Positions 8,538 to 16,254 of a stretch of 64,000 bases of DNA are shown in pieces; within the stretch, counting starts at the first letter, position 1; each line of letters begins with the position of its first letter. Source of the DNA: Pseudomonas sp. PSKL.D1 (GTDB taxonomy: Bacteria; Pseudomonadota; Gammaproteobacteria; Pseudomonadales; Pseudomonadaceae); NCBI RefSeq assembly GCF_028898945.1, contig NZ_CP118607.1, positions 434,001-498,000 on the forward strand. The letters are read 5' to 3'. Both the position numbers and the translations under genes were made by a program. The notes under the pieces are model-generated. The model had not been told where the DNA came from, made no database searches, and saw only the letters and a program-made list of their open reading frames with translations.

Positions 8538-9080
8538 CTAGCGGTCCCTGCACAGCTGTGCCGTGGCTCGCACTAGCGCCATGTGGCGCAGGGGGTCATT
8601 GGTGCGCCGTTGCAGTGCGCTGGTCAGGTTCAGCTTGCAGTCGGCTTTTGCGGTGCTGTCAAAGCGGCCAAGTTGCGACATCAAAGTTGCTTTGAGCTTG
8701 TCCAGGCGTGGGCGAATTTCGTGCACCAGGTCGTGGGATGCCGTTGGTGGTCTGTTGCCAAGCGTGTTCCAGCGGTCTACCAGGGTGTACTGAACGAGCT
8801 TGTTGGCCTCAATCTGATCGCTGAAAAAAGCAGCGGCGCGGTCAGCGGTGAGGTTGTAGTCGGCAGCATCCTTTCGCACGTCGGCAAGGACTTGCCGTTC
8901 GCGCTCTGGCGCTTCGATCGGCAGCTTGTTGTCCCATTTGTGTGCGGCGACTGATATGGCCAGGTCCAGACGTTGCTCGATGGTGGCGAGCAAGGGTTGG
9001 AGTTCGGGTTGTGAGGGCGATGTTGCACTGCAGCCTAGCAGGCCGACTGCAAGGCAGCAAAGAGTGAGGGCAGGGCGCAT
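8538..9080 (-). CDS. aroQ: Exported chorismate mutase (AroQ gamma type), putative lipoprotein
   Basis: This all-helical chorismate mutase converts chorismate to prephenate outside the cytoplasm. I chose ATG 9080 because AAGGAG lies 6-7 bp upstream and the next residues form a signal sequence. Its end reads AVGLLGCSA, a lipobox with Cys17, so the 180-residue protein is probably a lipoprotein. The AroQ core is about residues 28-110, with ISVAAHKW, ERERQVL and ADRAAAFFSDQIEANKLVQ. Two further cysteines near the C-terminus (about 155 and 177) may form a disulfide as in other secreted forms. It sits between glnA and ntrB on the same strand. What a periplasmic chorismate mutase does is unclear. Confidence 0.85.
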   Translation of the reverse strand: MRPALTLCCLAVGLLGCSATSPSQPELQPLLATIEQRLDLAISVAAHKWDNKLPIEAPERERQVLADVRKDAADYNLTADRAAAFFSDQIEANKLVQYTLVDRWNTLGNRPPTASHDLVHEIRPRLDKLKATLMSQLGRFDSTAKADCKLNLTSALQRRTNDPLRHMALVRATAQLCRDR

Positions 9081-9167
9081 GGAGATCTCCTTTTTGTGGA
9101 AACCTGAGTGTGGCCAGCCTGACAGCATTCGTTTGTAGGACGCGCCTGATAGCGCTGTACGTTAAAT

Positions 9168-9199
9168 AAAAAACGGCCTTCATATGAAGGCCGTTTTCA
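9168..9199. terminator. Bidirectional terminator after glnA
   Basis: AAAACGGCCTTC-ATAT-GAAGGCCGTTTT is a 12-bp perfect stem, with A-rich sequence on one side and T-rich on the other. It lies 32 bp after the glnA stop, between glnA and the chorismate mutase gene. Confidence 0.9.
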
Positions 9200-9230
9200 A
9201 TGATTTCATCGGCGCAAGGCGCCAACTACA

Positions 9231-10637
9231 TCAAACGCTGTAGTACAGGTCGTATTCCAGCGGGTGAACGAAGGTGCGGACTTTGATTTCTTCTTCCGAC
9301 TTCAGCTCGATGTAGGCATCGATGAAGTCGTCGGAGAACACGCCGCCCTTGGTCAGGAACGCACGGCCTTTGTCCAGCTCTTCCAGGGCTTCTTTCAGGC
9401 TACCGCAAACCTGTGGGATTTCCTTGGCCTCTTCAGGCGGCAGGTCGTACAGGTTCTTGTCGGCGGCGTCGCCTGGGTGAATCTTGTTCTGGATACCGTC
9501 CAGGCCAGCCATCAGCAGTGCGGCGAAGCACAGGTACGGGTTGGCAGCCGGGTCCGGGAAGCGCGCTTCGATGCGGCGGGCTTTAGGGCTGGAAACGTAA
9601 GGAATACGGATCGAGGCCGAACGGTTACGGGCCGAGTAGGCCAGCATTACCGGGGCTTCGAAGCCTGGGACCAGACGCTTGTACGAGTTGGTAGCCGGGT
9701 TGGTGAAGCCGTTCAGGGCCTTACCGTGCTTGATGATACCGCCGATGAAGTACAGGGCGGTGTCGGACAGGCCGGCATAGCCTTCGCCCGAGAAGGTGTT
9801 CTTGCCGTCTTTGGAGATCGACATGTGAACGTGCATGCCCGAGCCGTTGTCGCCGTACAGTGGCTTCGGCATGAAGGTAGCGGTTTTGCCGTAAGCGTCG
9901 GCAACGTTGTGCACGCAGTACTTCAGGGTCTGAACTTCGTCAGCCTTGGTCACCAGGGTGTTGAAGCGCACGCCGATTTCGTTCTGGCCGGCGGTGGCAA
10001 CTTCGTGGTGGTGAACTTCGACAACCAGGCCCATTTCTTCCATGGCGTTGCACATGGCAGTACGGATTTCGTGGTCGTGGTCGCACGGCGGAACCGGGAA
10101 GTAGCCGCCTTTGACGGCAGGGCGGTGGCCCTTGTTGCCGCCGTCGACGTCCTGGTCGGTCATCCAGGAGCCTTGCTCGGAGTAGATTTTGAACATGGAG
10201 CCGGAGATGTCCGACTTGAACTTCACCTGGTCGAAGATGAAGAACTCAGGCTCCGGGCCTACCAGCACGGTGTCACCGATACCGGTCGACTTCAGGAATT
10301 CTTCGGCACGCTTGGCGATGGCGCGTGGGTCGCGGTCGTAGCCTTGCATGGTGGACGGCTCGATCACGTCGCAGACCAGGATCAGGGTCGGCTCTTCGGT
10401 GAACGGGTCCAGGACGGCGGAGGAGTCGTCCGGCAGCAGGATCATGTCGGAAGCTTCGATGCCTTTCCAGCCTTCGATCGACGAACCGTCGAACATTTTG
10501 CCAGCTTCGAAGAAGTCATCATCCAGCGCATCGCGAGCGGGCATGGTGACGTGGTGCTGCTTGCCTTTGGTGTCCGTGAAACGCAGATCAATCCACTTGA
10601 CGTCATGATCTTTGATGAGTTGAACCGACTTCGACAT
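9231..10637 (-). CDS. glnA: Glutamine synthetase type I
   Basis: GlnA makes glutamine from glutamate, ammonia and ATP as a cytoplasmic dodecamer and is the main route of ammonia assimilation. I chose ATG 10637 ([20 protein letters not shown]) because GGAGG lies 6 bp upstream. The 468 residues match the family. Visible marks are DGSSIEGW, the metal-site [16 protein letters not shown], the ATP-site motif [16 protein letters not shown] and the adenylylation tyrosine in NLYDLPPEE. It is controlled by a sigma-54 promoter and NtrC sites upstream and ends at a strong terminator. Confidence 0.98.
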   Translation of the reverse strand: MSKSVQLIKDHDVKWIDLRFTDTKGKQHHVTMPARDALDDDFFEAGKMFDGSSIEGWKGIEASDMILLPDDSSAVLDPFTEEPTLILVCDVIEPSTMQGYDRDPRAIAKRAEEFLKSTGIGDTVLVGPEPEFFIFDQVKFKSDISGSMFKIYSEQGSWMTDQDVDGGNKGHRPAVKGGYFPVPPCDHDHEIRTAMCNAMEEMGLVVEVHHHEVATAGQNEIGVRFNTLVTKADEVQTLKYCVHNVADAYGKTATFMPKPLYGDNGSGMHVHMSISKDGKNTFSGEGYAGLSDTALYFIGGIIKHGKALNGFTNPATNSYKRLVPGFEAPVMLAYSARNRSASIRIPYVSSPKARRIEARFPDPAANPYLCFAALLMAGLDGIQNKIHPGDAADKNLYDLPPEEAKEIPQVCGSLKEALEELDKGRAFLTKGGVFSDDFIDAYIELKSEEEIKVRTFVHPLEYDLYYSV

Positions 10638-10734
10638 GTTGTCCTCCGGATGGTCTAGGGCGCTTAGCCGCTGCCCTGGAAAAAGGGTGTCGCTGGGCGC
10701 GCATACTCGGCCAAGCTTACCTGCCTCACAAGAG

Positions 10735-10750
10735 AGCAAATTGCATGCCA
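10735..10750 (-). promoter_or_regulatory. Sigma-54 promoter of glnA
   Basis: On the minus strand TGGCATGCAATTTGCT matches the -24/-12 consensus TGGCAY-N5-TTGCW, with GG and GC exactly 12 apart. The start point would be near 10724, leaving a leader of about 87 nt before the glnA start. Confidence 0.8.
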
Positions 10751-10823
10751 GTGCCCAAAAATGGCGATAGCGGGATAAAAGGGGGCGTTTGCGGGCATTT
10801 GCTCGGGGGTGGGCAGGGAAAAA

Positions 10824-10840
10824 TGCACCTATAAGATGCA
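10824..10840. promoter_or_regulatory. NtrC binding site, promoter-proximal
   Basis: TGCACC-TATAA-GATGCA is a dyad with the NtrC spacing GCACC-N5-G(G/A)TGC. It lies about 110 bp upstream of the predicted glnA start point, a normal enhancer distance. Confidence 0.6.
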
Positions 10841-10853
10841 GGATTTCAATGCG

Positions 10854-10872
10854 TGGCACCAAATGGGTGCGC
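10854..10872. promoter_or_regulatory. NtrC binding site, distal
   Basis: GCACC-AAATG-GGTGC is a perfect dyad with 5-bp spacing. Its centre is 31 bp from that of the other NtrC site, about three helical turns, so both would face the same side of the DNA. Confidence 0.7.
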
Positions 10873-10904
10873 TAGCGGATTTTCGTGCTTTCTTTGAGGG
10901 CCTC

Positions 10905-10965
10905 TCGCGGATAAATCCGCTCCTACAGGTGTGGCGCCCTCCTGTAGGAGCGGATTTATCCGCGA
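10905..10965. repeat. REP pair (25-bp perfect arms)
   Basis: Inverted arms containing CGGATAAATCCGCTCCTACA face each other across 11 bp, between the glnA control region and thiI. The 468-bp gap between the two genes otherwise holds the promoters listed here. Confidence 0.85.
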
Positions 10966-11054
10966 AGGGCCGGCGCAGGCACCTCAAAAATCACACTCCA
11001 CACCTATCTGAAAGCTTCTGATCAAAAGTTGGTCAAATCCTGAGCAATTTCCGC

Positions 11055-11060
11055 TATAAT
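11055..11060 (+). promoter_or_regulatory. -10 element TATAAT for thiI
   Basis: A perfect TATAAT lies 46 bp before the thiI start. The -35 is unclear: GTCAAA 17 bp upstream is the best candidate. Confidence 0.5.
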
Positions 11061-11105
11061 TCGCGCCCCTCATTTTCGGCAGGCCCTGCGCGCGCTGTTA
11101 AACCA

Positions 11106-12560
11106 ATGAAACTTATCGTCAAAGTCTTCCCAGAGATCACCATCAAGAGCCGGCCGGTGCGCAAGCGCTTCATCCGTCAGCTCGGCAAGAACATCCGCGT
11201 CGTGCTCAAGGACCTGGATCCCGAGCTCGTGGTCGATGGTGTCTGGGACAATCTCGAAGTGGTCACCCGCGTCGAGGACGAAAAGGTCCAGCGCGAGATG
11301 ATCGAGCGGCTCACCTGCACCCCGGGCATCACCCACTTTCTGCAGGTAGAGGAATATCCGCTGGGCGACTTCGACGACATCGTCGCCAAGTGCAAACACC
11401 ACTTCGGCCACCTGCTGGCCGGCAAGCGCTTTGCCGTGCGCTGCAAGCGCGGCGGCCACCACGACTTCACCTCGATGGACGTCGACCGCTACGTCGGCAG
11501 CCAGTTGCGCCAGCAGTGCGGCGCCGTGGGCATCGACCTGAAGGCGCCGGAAGTGCTGGTGCGTATCGAAATCCGCGATCAGCGCCTGTACGTTATCCAC
11601 AACCAGCACAATGGTATCGGCGGTTACCCACTGGGCGCACTGGAGCAGACTCTGGTGCTGATGTCCGGCGGTTTCGACTCTACCGTGGCCGCTTACCAGA
11701 TGATGCGCCGTGGCCTGATGACCCACTTCTGCTTCTTCAACCTCGGCGGCCGTGCCCACGAACTGGGCGTGATGGAAGTGGCCCACTACCTGTGGAAAAA
11801 GTACGGCAGCAGCCAGCGCGTGCTGTTCATCAGCGTACCGTTCGAGGAAGTGGTCGGCGAAATCCTCAACAAGGTCGACAACAGCTACATGGGCGTGACC
11901 CTCAAGCGCATGATGCTGCGTGGCGCGGCCCACATGGCCGAGCGCCTGCAAATCGAAGCGTTGGTTACCGGTGAGGCGATTTCGCAGGTGTCCAGCCAGA
12001 CCCTGCCGAACCTGTCGATCATCGATTCCGCCACCGACAAGCTGGTGTTGCGCCCGCTGCTGGCCAGCCACAAGCAGGACATCATCGACACCGCCTATCA
12101 GATCGGCACTGCCGAGTTCGCCAAACACATGCCAGAGTATTGCGGCGTGATTTCGGTAAACCCGACCACCCATGCCAAGCGCCACCGCATGGAGCACGAA
12201 GAGAAGCAGTTCGACATGGCGGTGCTGGAGCGTGCCCTTGAGCGCGCGAAGTTCATCTCCATCGATAATGTGATCGATGAGCTGGGCAAAGACATCGAGA
12301 TCGAGGAAGTGGCCGAGGCCCTGCCGGGCCAGATCGTCATCGACATCCGCCACCCCGATGCACAGGAAGACGAACCGCTGGTGATCGAGGGCGTTGAAGT
12401 CCAGGCCATGCCGTTCTACGCGATCAACAGCAAGTTCAAGCAGCTGGATGGCAACCGCCAGTACCTGCTGTATTGCGACAAAGGTGTGATGAGCCGCTTG
12501 CACGCACACCATCTGCTCAGTGAGGGACATGCCAATGTGCGTGTTTATCGTCCGGCATAA
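11106..12560 (+). CDS. thiI: ThiI, tRNA 4-thiouridine synthase / thiazole sulfur carrier
   Basis: ThiI adenylates U8 of tRNA and transfers sulfur to it, and in many bacteria supplies sulfur for thiamine thiazole. The 484-residue protein has an N-terminal ferredoxin-like/THUMP region (1-165), a PP-loop ATPase with SGGFDST (about 188-194) and a C-terminal rhodanese domain (about 400-484). The rhodanese active cysteine is in YLLYCDKG (about residue 457), so the sulfur-transfer domain is intact. It lies upstream of typA, with about 127 bp between. Confidence 0.96.
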   Translation: MKLIVKVFPEITIKSRPVRKRFIRQLGKNIRVVLKDLDPELVVDGVWDNLEVVTRVEDEKVQREMIERLTCTPGITHFLQVEEYPLGDFDDIVAKCKHHFGHLLAGKRFAVRCKRGGHHDFTSMDVDRYVGSQLRQQCGAVGIDLKAPEVLVRIEIRDQRLYVIHNQHNGIGGYPLGALEQTLVLMSGGFDSTVAAYQMMRRGLMTHFCFFNLGGRAHELGVMEVAHYLWKKYGSSQRVLFISVPFEEVVGEILNKVDNSYMGVTLKRMMLRGAAHMAERLQIEALVTGEAISQVSSQTLPNLSIIDSATDKLVLRPLLASHKQDIIDTAYQIGTAEFAKHMPEYCGVISVNPTTHAKRHRMEHEEKQFDMAVLERALERAKFISIDNVIDELGKDIEIEEVAEALPGQIVIDIRHPDAQEDEPLVIEGVEVQAMPFYAINSKFKQLDGNRQYLLYCDKGVMSRLHAHHLLSEGHANVRVYRPA

Positions 12561-12687
12561 AACGCCAGGGCTGTATGGCGGCAGCATCCGCCATCGCCCT
12601 CCCGACAGCCGGGCCCGCTGAGCCTTTTAACTTCATATTGGCCGCCTAGACTGGGCGGCAACCGAATCCTCTGATCGAGATACAGTT

Positions 12688-14508
12688 GTGATCGAAAATC
12701 TGCGTAACATCGCCATCATCGCCCACGTTGACCATGGTAAAACCACCCTGGTCGACAAACTCCTGCGCCAGTCCGGCACCCTGGAGCGTAACGAGCTCAA
12801 CGACGAGCGCGTCATGGACTCCAACGACCAGGAAAAAGAGCGCGGCATTACCATTCTGGCGAAAAACACCGCCATCAACTGGAACGGCTACCACATCAAC
12901 ATCGTCGACACCCCCGGCCACGCCGACTTCGGTGGCGAGGTTGAGCGTGTAATGTCGATGGTTGACTCGGTGCTGCTGCTGGTCGACGCCCAGGACGGCC
13001 CGATGCCGCAAACCCGCTTCGTGACCAAAAAGGCTTTCGAAGCCGGCCTGAAGCCAATCGTCGTGATCAACAAGGTTGACCGCCCGGGCGCGCGTCCTGA
13101 CTGGGTTCTGGACCAGATCTTCGACCTGTTCGACAACCTCGGTGCTACCGACGAGCAGCTGGACTTCAAAGTCGTCTACGCCTCGGCCCTGAACGGCATT
13201 GCCGGCCTGGACCACACCGAAATGGGCGAAGACATGACCGCGCTGTACCAGTCGATCGTCGACAACGTACCAGCTCCGGATGTTGACCGTGACGGCTCGT
13301 TCCAGATGCAGATCTCCGCTCTGGACTACAACAGCTTCCTCGGCGTTATCGGTGTTGGCCGTATCGCCCGTGGTCGCGTCAAGCCGAACACCCCGGTTGT
13401 CGCCATCGACACCAACGGCAAGAAGCGTAACGGCCGTATCCTGAAGCTGATGGGCCACCACGGCCTGCACCGTGTAGACGTTGAAGAAGCCCAAGCTGGC
13501 GACATCGTCTGCATCAGCGGTTTCGACGAGCTGTTCATCTCCGACACCCTGTGCGCCCCGGATGCGGTAGAAGCGATGAAGCCGCTGACCGTTGACGAGC
13601 CGACCGTTTCCATGACCTTCCAGGTCAACGATTCGCCGTTCTGCGGTAAAGAAGGCAAGTTCGTCACCAGCCGTAACATCAAGGACCGTCTGGACAAAGA
13701 GCTGCTGTACAACGTTGCCCTGCGCGTTCAGGAAACCGATTCCCCTGACAAGTTCAAGGTCTCGGGCCGTGGTGAACTGCACCTGTCGGTTCTGATCGAA
13801 ACCATGCGTCGTGAAGGCTTCGAGATGGCTGTAGGCCGTCCTGAAGTGATCATTCGCGAAGTCGACGGCGTCAAGCAGGAGCCGTTCGAAAACGTCACCA
13901 TCGACATCCCTGAAGAATCCCAGGGCAAGGTGATGGAAGAAATGGGTCTGCGTAAAGGCGACCTGACCAACATGGTTCCGGATGGTAAGGGCCGTGTTCG
14001 TCTGGAATACAACATTCCAGCCCGTGGTCTGATCGGTTTCCGTAACCAGTTCCTGACCCTGACCAACGGTGCAGGCATCCTGACCTCGATCTTCGATCGC
14101 TACGACACCATGAAGTCGGGCCAGATGTCCGGCCGCCTCAACGGCGTACTGGTTTCGGTAGAAACCGGCAAGGCACTGACCTACTCTCTGGAAACCCTGC
14201 AGGCGCGCGGCAAGCTGTTCGTTGAGCACGGCCAGGAGATCTACAACGGTCAGATCATCGGCCTGAACAGCCGTGACAACGACCTGGGCGTGAACCCGAC
14301 CAAAGGCAAGAAGCTCGACAACATGCGTGCTTCGGGCAAAGACGAAGTCATCGCCCTGGTACCACCAGTTCGCCACACCCTGGAACAGGCTCTGGAGTTC
14401 ATCCAGGACGACGAGCTGTGCGAAGTGACGCCTAAGTCGATCCGCCTGCGCAAGAAGATCCTGGACGAAGGCGAGCGTACCCGCGCTGCCAAGAAAGCCA
14501 AGAACTGA
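12688..14508 (+). CDS. typA: TypA/BipA, ribosome-associated GTPase
   Basis: TypA (BipA) is a translational GTPase of the EF-G family, involved in ribosome assembly and stress growth. The start codon is GTG (read as Met: [20 protein letters not shown]). The 606-residue protein shows G1 [10 protein letters not shown]3 [16 protein letters not shown]4 [10 protein letters not shown] and the BipA-specific C-terminal domain with [11 protein letters not shown] and a basic tail. A terminator follows the stop. Confidence 0.97.
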   Translation: MIENLRNIAIIAHVDHGKTTLVDKLLRQSGTLERNELNDERVMDSNDQEKERGITILAKNTAINWNGYHINIVDTPGHADFGGEVERVMSMVDSVLLLVDAQDGPMPQTRFVTKKAFEAGLKPIVVINKVDRPGARPDWVLDQIFDLFDNLGATDEQLDFKVVYASALNGIAGLDHTEMGEDMTALYQSIVDNVPAPDVDRDGSFQMQISALDYNSFLGVIGVGRIARGRVKPNTPVVAIDTNGKKRNGRILKLMGHHGLHRVDVEEAQAGDIVCISGFDELFISDTLCAPDAVEAMKPLTVDEPTVSMTFQVNDSPFCGKEGKFVTSRNIKDRLDKELLYNVALRVQETDSPDKFKVSGRGELHLSVLIETMRREGFEMAVGRPEVIIREVDGVKQEPFENVTIDIPEESQGKVMEEMGLRKGDLTNMVPDGKGRVRLEYNIPARGLIGFRNQFLTLTNGAGILTSIFDRYDTMKSGQMSGRLNGVLVSVETGKALTYSLETLQARGKLFVEHGQEIYNGQIIGLNSRDNDLGVNPTKGKKLDNMRASGKDEVIALVPPVRHTLEQALEFIQDDELCEVTPKSIRLRKKILDEGERTRAAKKAKN

Positions 14509-14526
14509 GTTAGCTCAGGCTGAATG

Positions 14527-14561
14527 AAAACGCCCCCGGTCGAAAGGCCGGGGGCGTTTTT
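14527..14561 (+). terminator. Rho-independent terminator after typA
   Basis: AAAACGCCCCCGG pairs with CCGGGGGCGTTTT across an 8-nt loop, followed by TTG. It lies 18 bp after the typA stop. Confidence 0.95.
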
Positions 14562-14578
14562 GTTTGTGGGATGGATGC

Positions 14579-14839
14579 TCAACGCCTCATGCCCAGCTCC
14601 GCATCGTCCAGCAGGGCCTTGGCCAGTGCGCTGAGGTAGTGCGAGGCCCAGATCAGTTGCGGGTCGTTTTCCATCACGGCAGTCAGCGTCAGATCGCGTA
14701 CACAGCCCATCAGTTCGCTGGCTTGTTCGCGGGCGTGCTGACAGGGGATGCCGGGGGCGATCTGGAACAGCGGTTGTTTGTGGTTTTCGCATTGGTAGAA
14801 GCAGGCTTTACCGGGGGTGGTCGGATTGTCTTCGGTCAT
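14579..14839 (-). CDS. Small DUF3077-like protein
   Basis: This 86-residue protein (ATG 14839, MTEDNPTTPGKACFYQCENH) resembles short Pseudomonas proteins labelled DUF3077, whose function is not known. The visible core is FQIAPGIPCQHAREQASELMGCVRDLTLTA followed by a helical segment SHYLSALAKALLDDAELG. No signal peptide or membrane helix is seen. It is the second gene behind the structured leader at 15248-15432 and is separated from the first by a REP-like element. I assign the family from memory of the pattern only. Confidence 0.7.
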   Translation of the reverse strand: MTEDNPTTPGKACFYQCENHKQPLFQIAPGIPCQHAREQASELMGCVRDLTLTAVMENDPQLIWASHYLSALAKALLDDAELGMRR

Positions 14840-14926
14840 CGATTCATTTCCCTGAATTCGGCTGTGGATGCACCGGCTTTGCCGCTGTTCACGGGTACTG
14901 CACAGGCCTAGGGTATTGCGCGATCC

Positions 14927-14954
14927 CTGTGGGAGCGGGTTTGCCCGCGAAGCG
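14927..14954. repeat. Single REP element
   Basis: CCTGTGGGAGCGGGTTTGCC followed by CGCGAAGC. It lies in the 122-bp gap between the two small DUF-type genes. Confidence 0.6.
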
Positions 14955-14961
14955 GCGAGCA

Positions 14962-15243
14962 TCAATGCGTGCTGCCAGTACGCTCCAGGGCGAACGACAA
15001 AGCGTCCGCCTGCCCCCAGGCCAACTGCATGGCCCGCAAGCCATTCACCAGGGTCTCCCGCGTGCGGTCATCCGCGATGCCGTCGAGGGCACGGTGGCAA
15101 TGGTTGTAGGCGATCATCAGGTAATGAGCGATGTTGACAACAACATGGTCCAGCGGGACCAGGTTCTCGCAGATGGCGTGGGTGAGAGTCTTCCCGTCTG
15201 GAAGATCGAAATGGTGGGGAGGATCGGGGACGATTTTTTTCAT
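14962..15243 (-). CDS. Small hypothetical helical protein
   Basis: The 93-residue protein begins MKKIVPDPPHHFDLPDGKTL at ATG 15243 and is predicted to be helical (about 20-90). It has no membrane segment. Its plan, a short polar N-terminus then two or three amphipathic helices, is like that of the next gene, so the two may be distant relatives of the DUF3077/DUF6124 kind. I do not recognise it further. Its ribosome-binding region (CATGAGAACC, 15257-15248) is complementary to an upstream leader segment, so translation is likely controlled by RNA structure. Confidence 0.65.
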   Translation of the reverse strand: MKKIVPDPPHHFDLPDGKTLTHAICENLVPLDHVVVNIAHYLMIAYNHCHRALDGIADDRTRETLVNGLRAMQLAWGQADALSFALERTGSTH

Positions 15244-15247
15244 GGCT

Positions 15248-15432
15248 GGTTCTCATGTCTTCACCCCACCCATCCATTTCCACACGGAAGGGTGGCAGTT
15301 GTACACGGAGTGGAAAACCAGGCATGAGAACCCCGGTAGGCCTTGCGGCCTTCCGCGTACAACCGCCATGACGACAGTCGCGTTTCTCATGAATTGCCGG
15401 GTTTCCACACCCGATCGCTGAACCGTCAGCGA
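15248..15432 (-). ncRNA. Structured mRNA leader with competing helices (candidate cis-regulatory RNA)
   Basis: Read on the minus strand, a TCGCTGA-CGGT-TCAGCGA hairpin (15432-15415) is followed by CATGAGAA (15391-15384), GTTGTACGCGGA (15363-15352), an AGGCC-GCAA-GGCCT hairpin (15351-15338), GGTTCTCATG (15332-15323), TCCGTGTACAAC (15309-15298) and CATGAGAACC (15257-15248). The middle GGTTCTCATG can pair with either the upstream or the downstream CATGAGAA segment. The downstream one lies 4 nt before the ATG of the next gene. GTTGTACGCGGA and TCCGTGTACAAC pair over 12 bp with one G-U wobble. Confidence 0.6.
15253..15390 (-). CDS. 45-codon ORF nested in the structured leader
   Basis: This ORF starts at the ATG inside the first CATGAGAA element and stops at the TGA inside the last one. 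It would encode 45 residues beginning MRNATVVMAVVRGRPQGLPG. I have a recollection of peptides with RGRPQGLPG in other Pseudomonas genomes but cannot check it here. There is no clear Shine-Dalgarno. It may be a translated leader peptide whose ribosomes change the RNA fold, or may simply reflect conserved RNA sequence. Confidence 0.35.
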   Translation of the reverse strand: MRNATVVMAVVRGRPQGLPGFSCLVFHSVYNCHPSVWKWMGGVKT

Positions 15433-15489
15433 CCCGGGAATCCTAGAGAGCCAGGTTTCCAGTAACAATCAGACGCGAGTCGACATGGT

Positions 15490-15559
15490 TTGTAGGATAT
15501 TTCGCTGGAGTAAGTAGCGCCAGCTCACTCTTGTAGGAAGCGTCTGAAGAAATTGTAGG
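15490..15559 (-). promoter_or_regulatory. Three CCTACAA boxes upstream of the structured leader
   Basis: On the minus strand CCTACAA occurs at 15559-15553, 15537-15531 and 15496-15490, spaced 22 and 41 bp. They lie directly upstream of the leader and are likely promoter or regulator sites. The protein that binds them is unknown to me. Confidence 0.35.
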
Positions 15560-15580
15560 GTGACAAGTAAGGCATAGGCC

Positions 15581-15611
15581 CCTGTGTGAGCGGGAAAACC
15601 CGCCTCCACAG
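15581..15611. repeat. REP-like hairpin GCGGG-AAAA-CCCGC
   Basis: CTGTG and CACAG flank a 5-bp stem with an AAAA loop. It lies 51 bp after the stop of the cysteine-cluster gene and may end its transcript. Confidence 0.5.
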
Positions 15612-15661
15612 TCGCAAGCACAGGCATCGGGCTTTGCGCCCCTGCCGTGCAAAACGGTGAA

Positions 15662-16066
15662 TCAGCGGGTGGCCGCCTTCGGCTTATACGCACAATACCC
15701 CGGCCGCGGCCCCACCTTTGGATGGTTGCGGCAGGTGTCCGGGCGCTTGTCATAAATGGTGCACAAGCGGCTTTTACGATCCAGATAGAGGCAATCGTCG
15801 TTGCTCATGCGGGTCAGGGTGAAGATGCCCGACTTCTGGTTGAAGCGCTCGATGGTGCCGTCTTTCTGCAGGCGTTTGGCGATGTTTTTTGGTGGTTCGT
15901 CCTTTTCGAACTCGTCCACCACGCCAATGCGGATCAGGTCTTTGATCTTCACTTCTACCGGCAAGGTGCAGCAGGTCGAATGGCAGCCACCGCACATGTG
16001 GCTGGCGTAGCGCTGCCAGGTTTCCAGGCGGTCGACTTCGGCCGCGGCAATCAGGGTCGTTTTCAT
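15662..16066 (-). CDS. YkgJ-family cysteine-cluster protein
   Basis: This 134-residue protein belongs to the CxxCxxCC (YkgJ, formerly UPF0153) family, thought to bind zinc or an iron-sulfur cluster; its function is not known. The cysteines are clustered: CGGCHSTCC (about 25-33) near the N-terminus, then CLYLDRKSRLCTIYDKRPDTCRNHP (about 92-116) and a last Cys near 125. The central segment is basic and helical. No signal peptide is present. It diverges from glgP across a region that contains a short dyad. Confidence 0.85.
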   Translation of the reverse strand: MKTTLIAAAEVDRLETWQRYASHMCGGCHSTCCTLPVEVKIKDLIRIGVVDEFEKDEPPKNIAKRLQKDGTIERFNQKSGIFTLTRMSNDDCLYLDRKSRLCTIYDKRPDTCRNHPKVGPRPGYCAYKPKAATR

Positions 16067-16115
16067 CGTTATATGTAGGGTGAATCACGGTCTTGGGGCG
16101 CGCGATCATACCGGA

Positions 16116-16136
16116 GTTGTTCAATTTGTGAACAAC
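16116..16136. promoter_or_regulatory. Dyad GTTGTTCA-N5-TGAACAAC
   Basis: Perfect 8-bp arms lie in the divergent region between the cysteine-cluster gene and glgP. CTTTT follows on the plus strand, so it could be an operator or a weak hairpin. No regulator is encoded beside it. Confidence 0.35.
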
Positions 16137-16254
16137 CTTTTGCCGGATTCACAAACCGGGCATGAAAACTGCGAACGCTGACTGTCACTCTCTGTCGAAG
16201 GGTCTAGTCTCAACACTCTCCCTCCGCTTTCGTCAACTTGCCCGAGGATGCCGC

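Noticed and set aside
12646..14376. 576-codon minus-strand ORF opposite typA
   Set aside because: Antisense shadow of typA, with no ribosome-binding site or family match.
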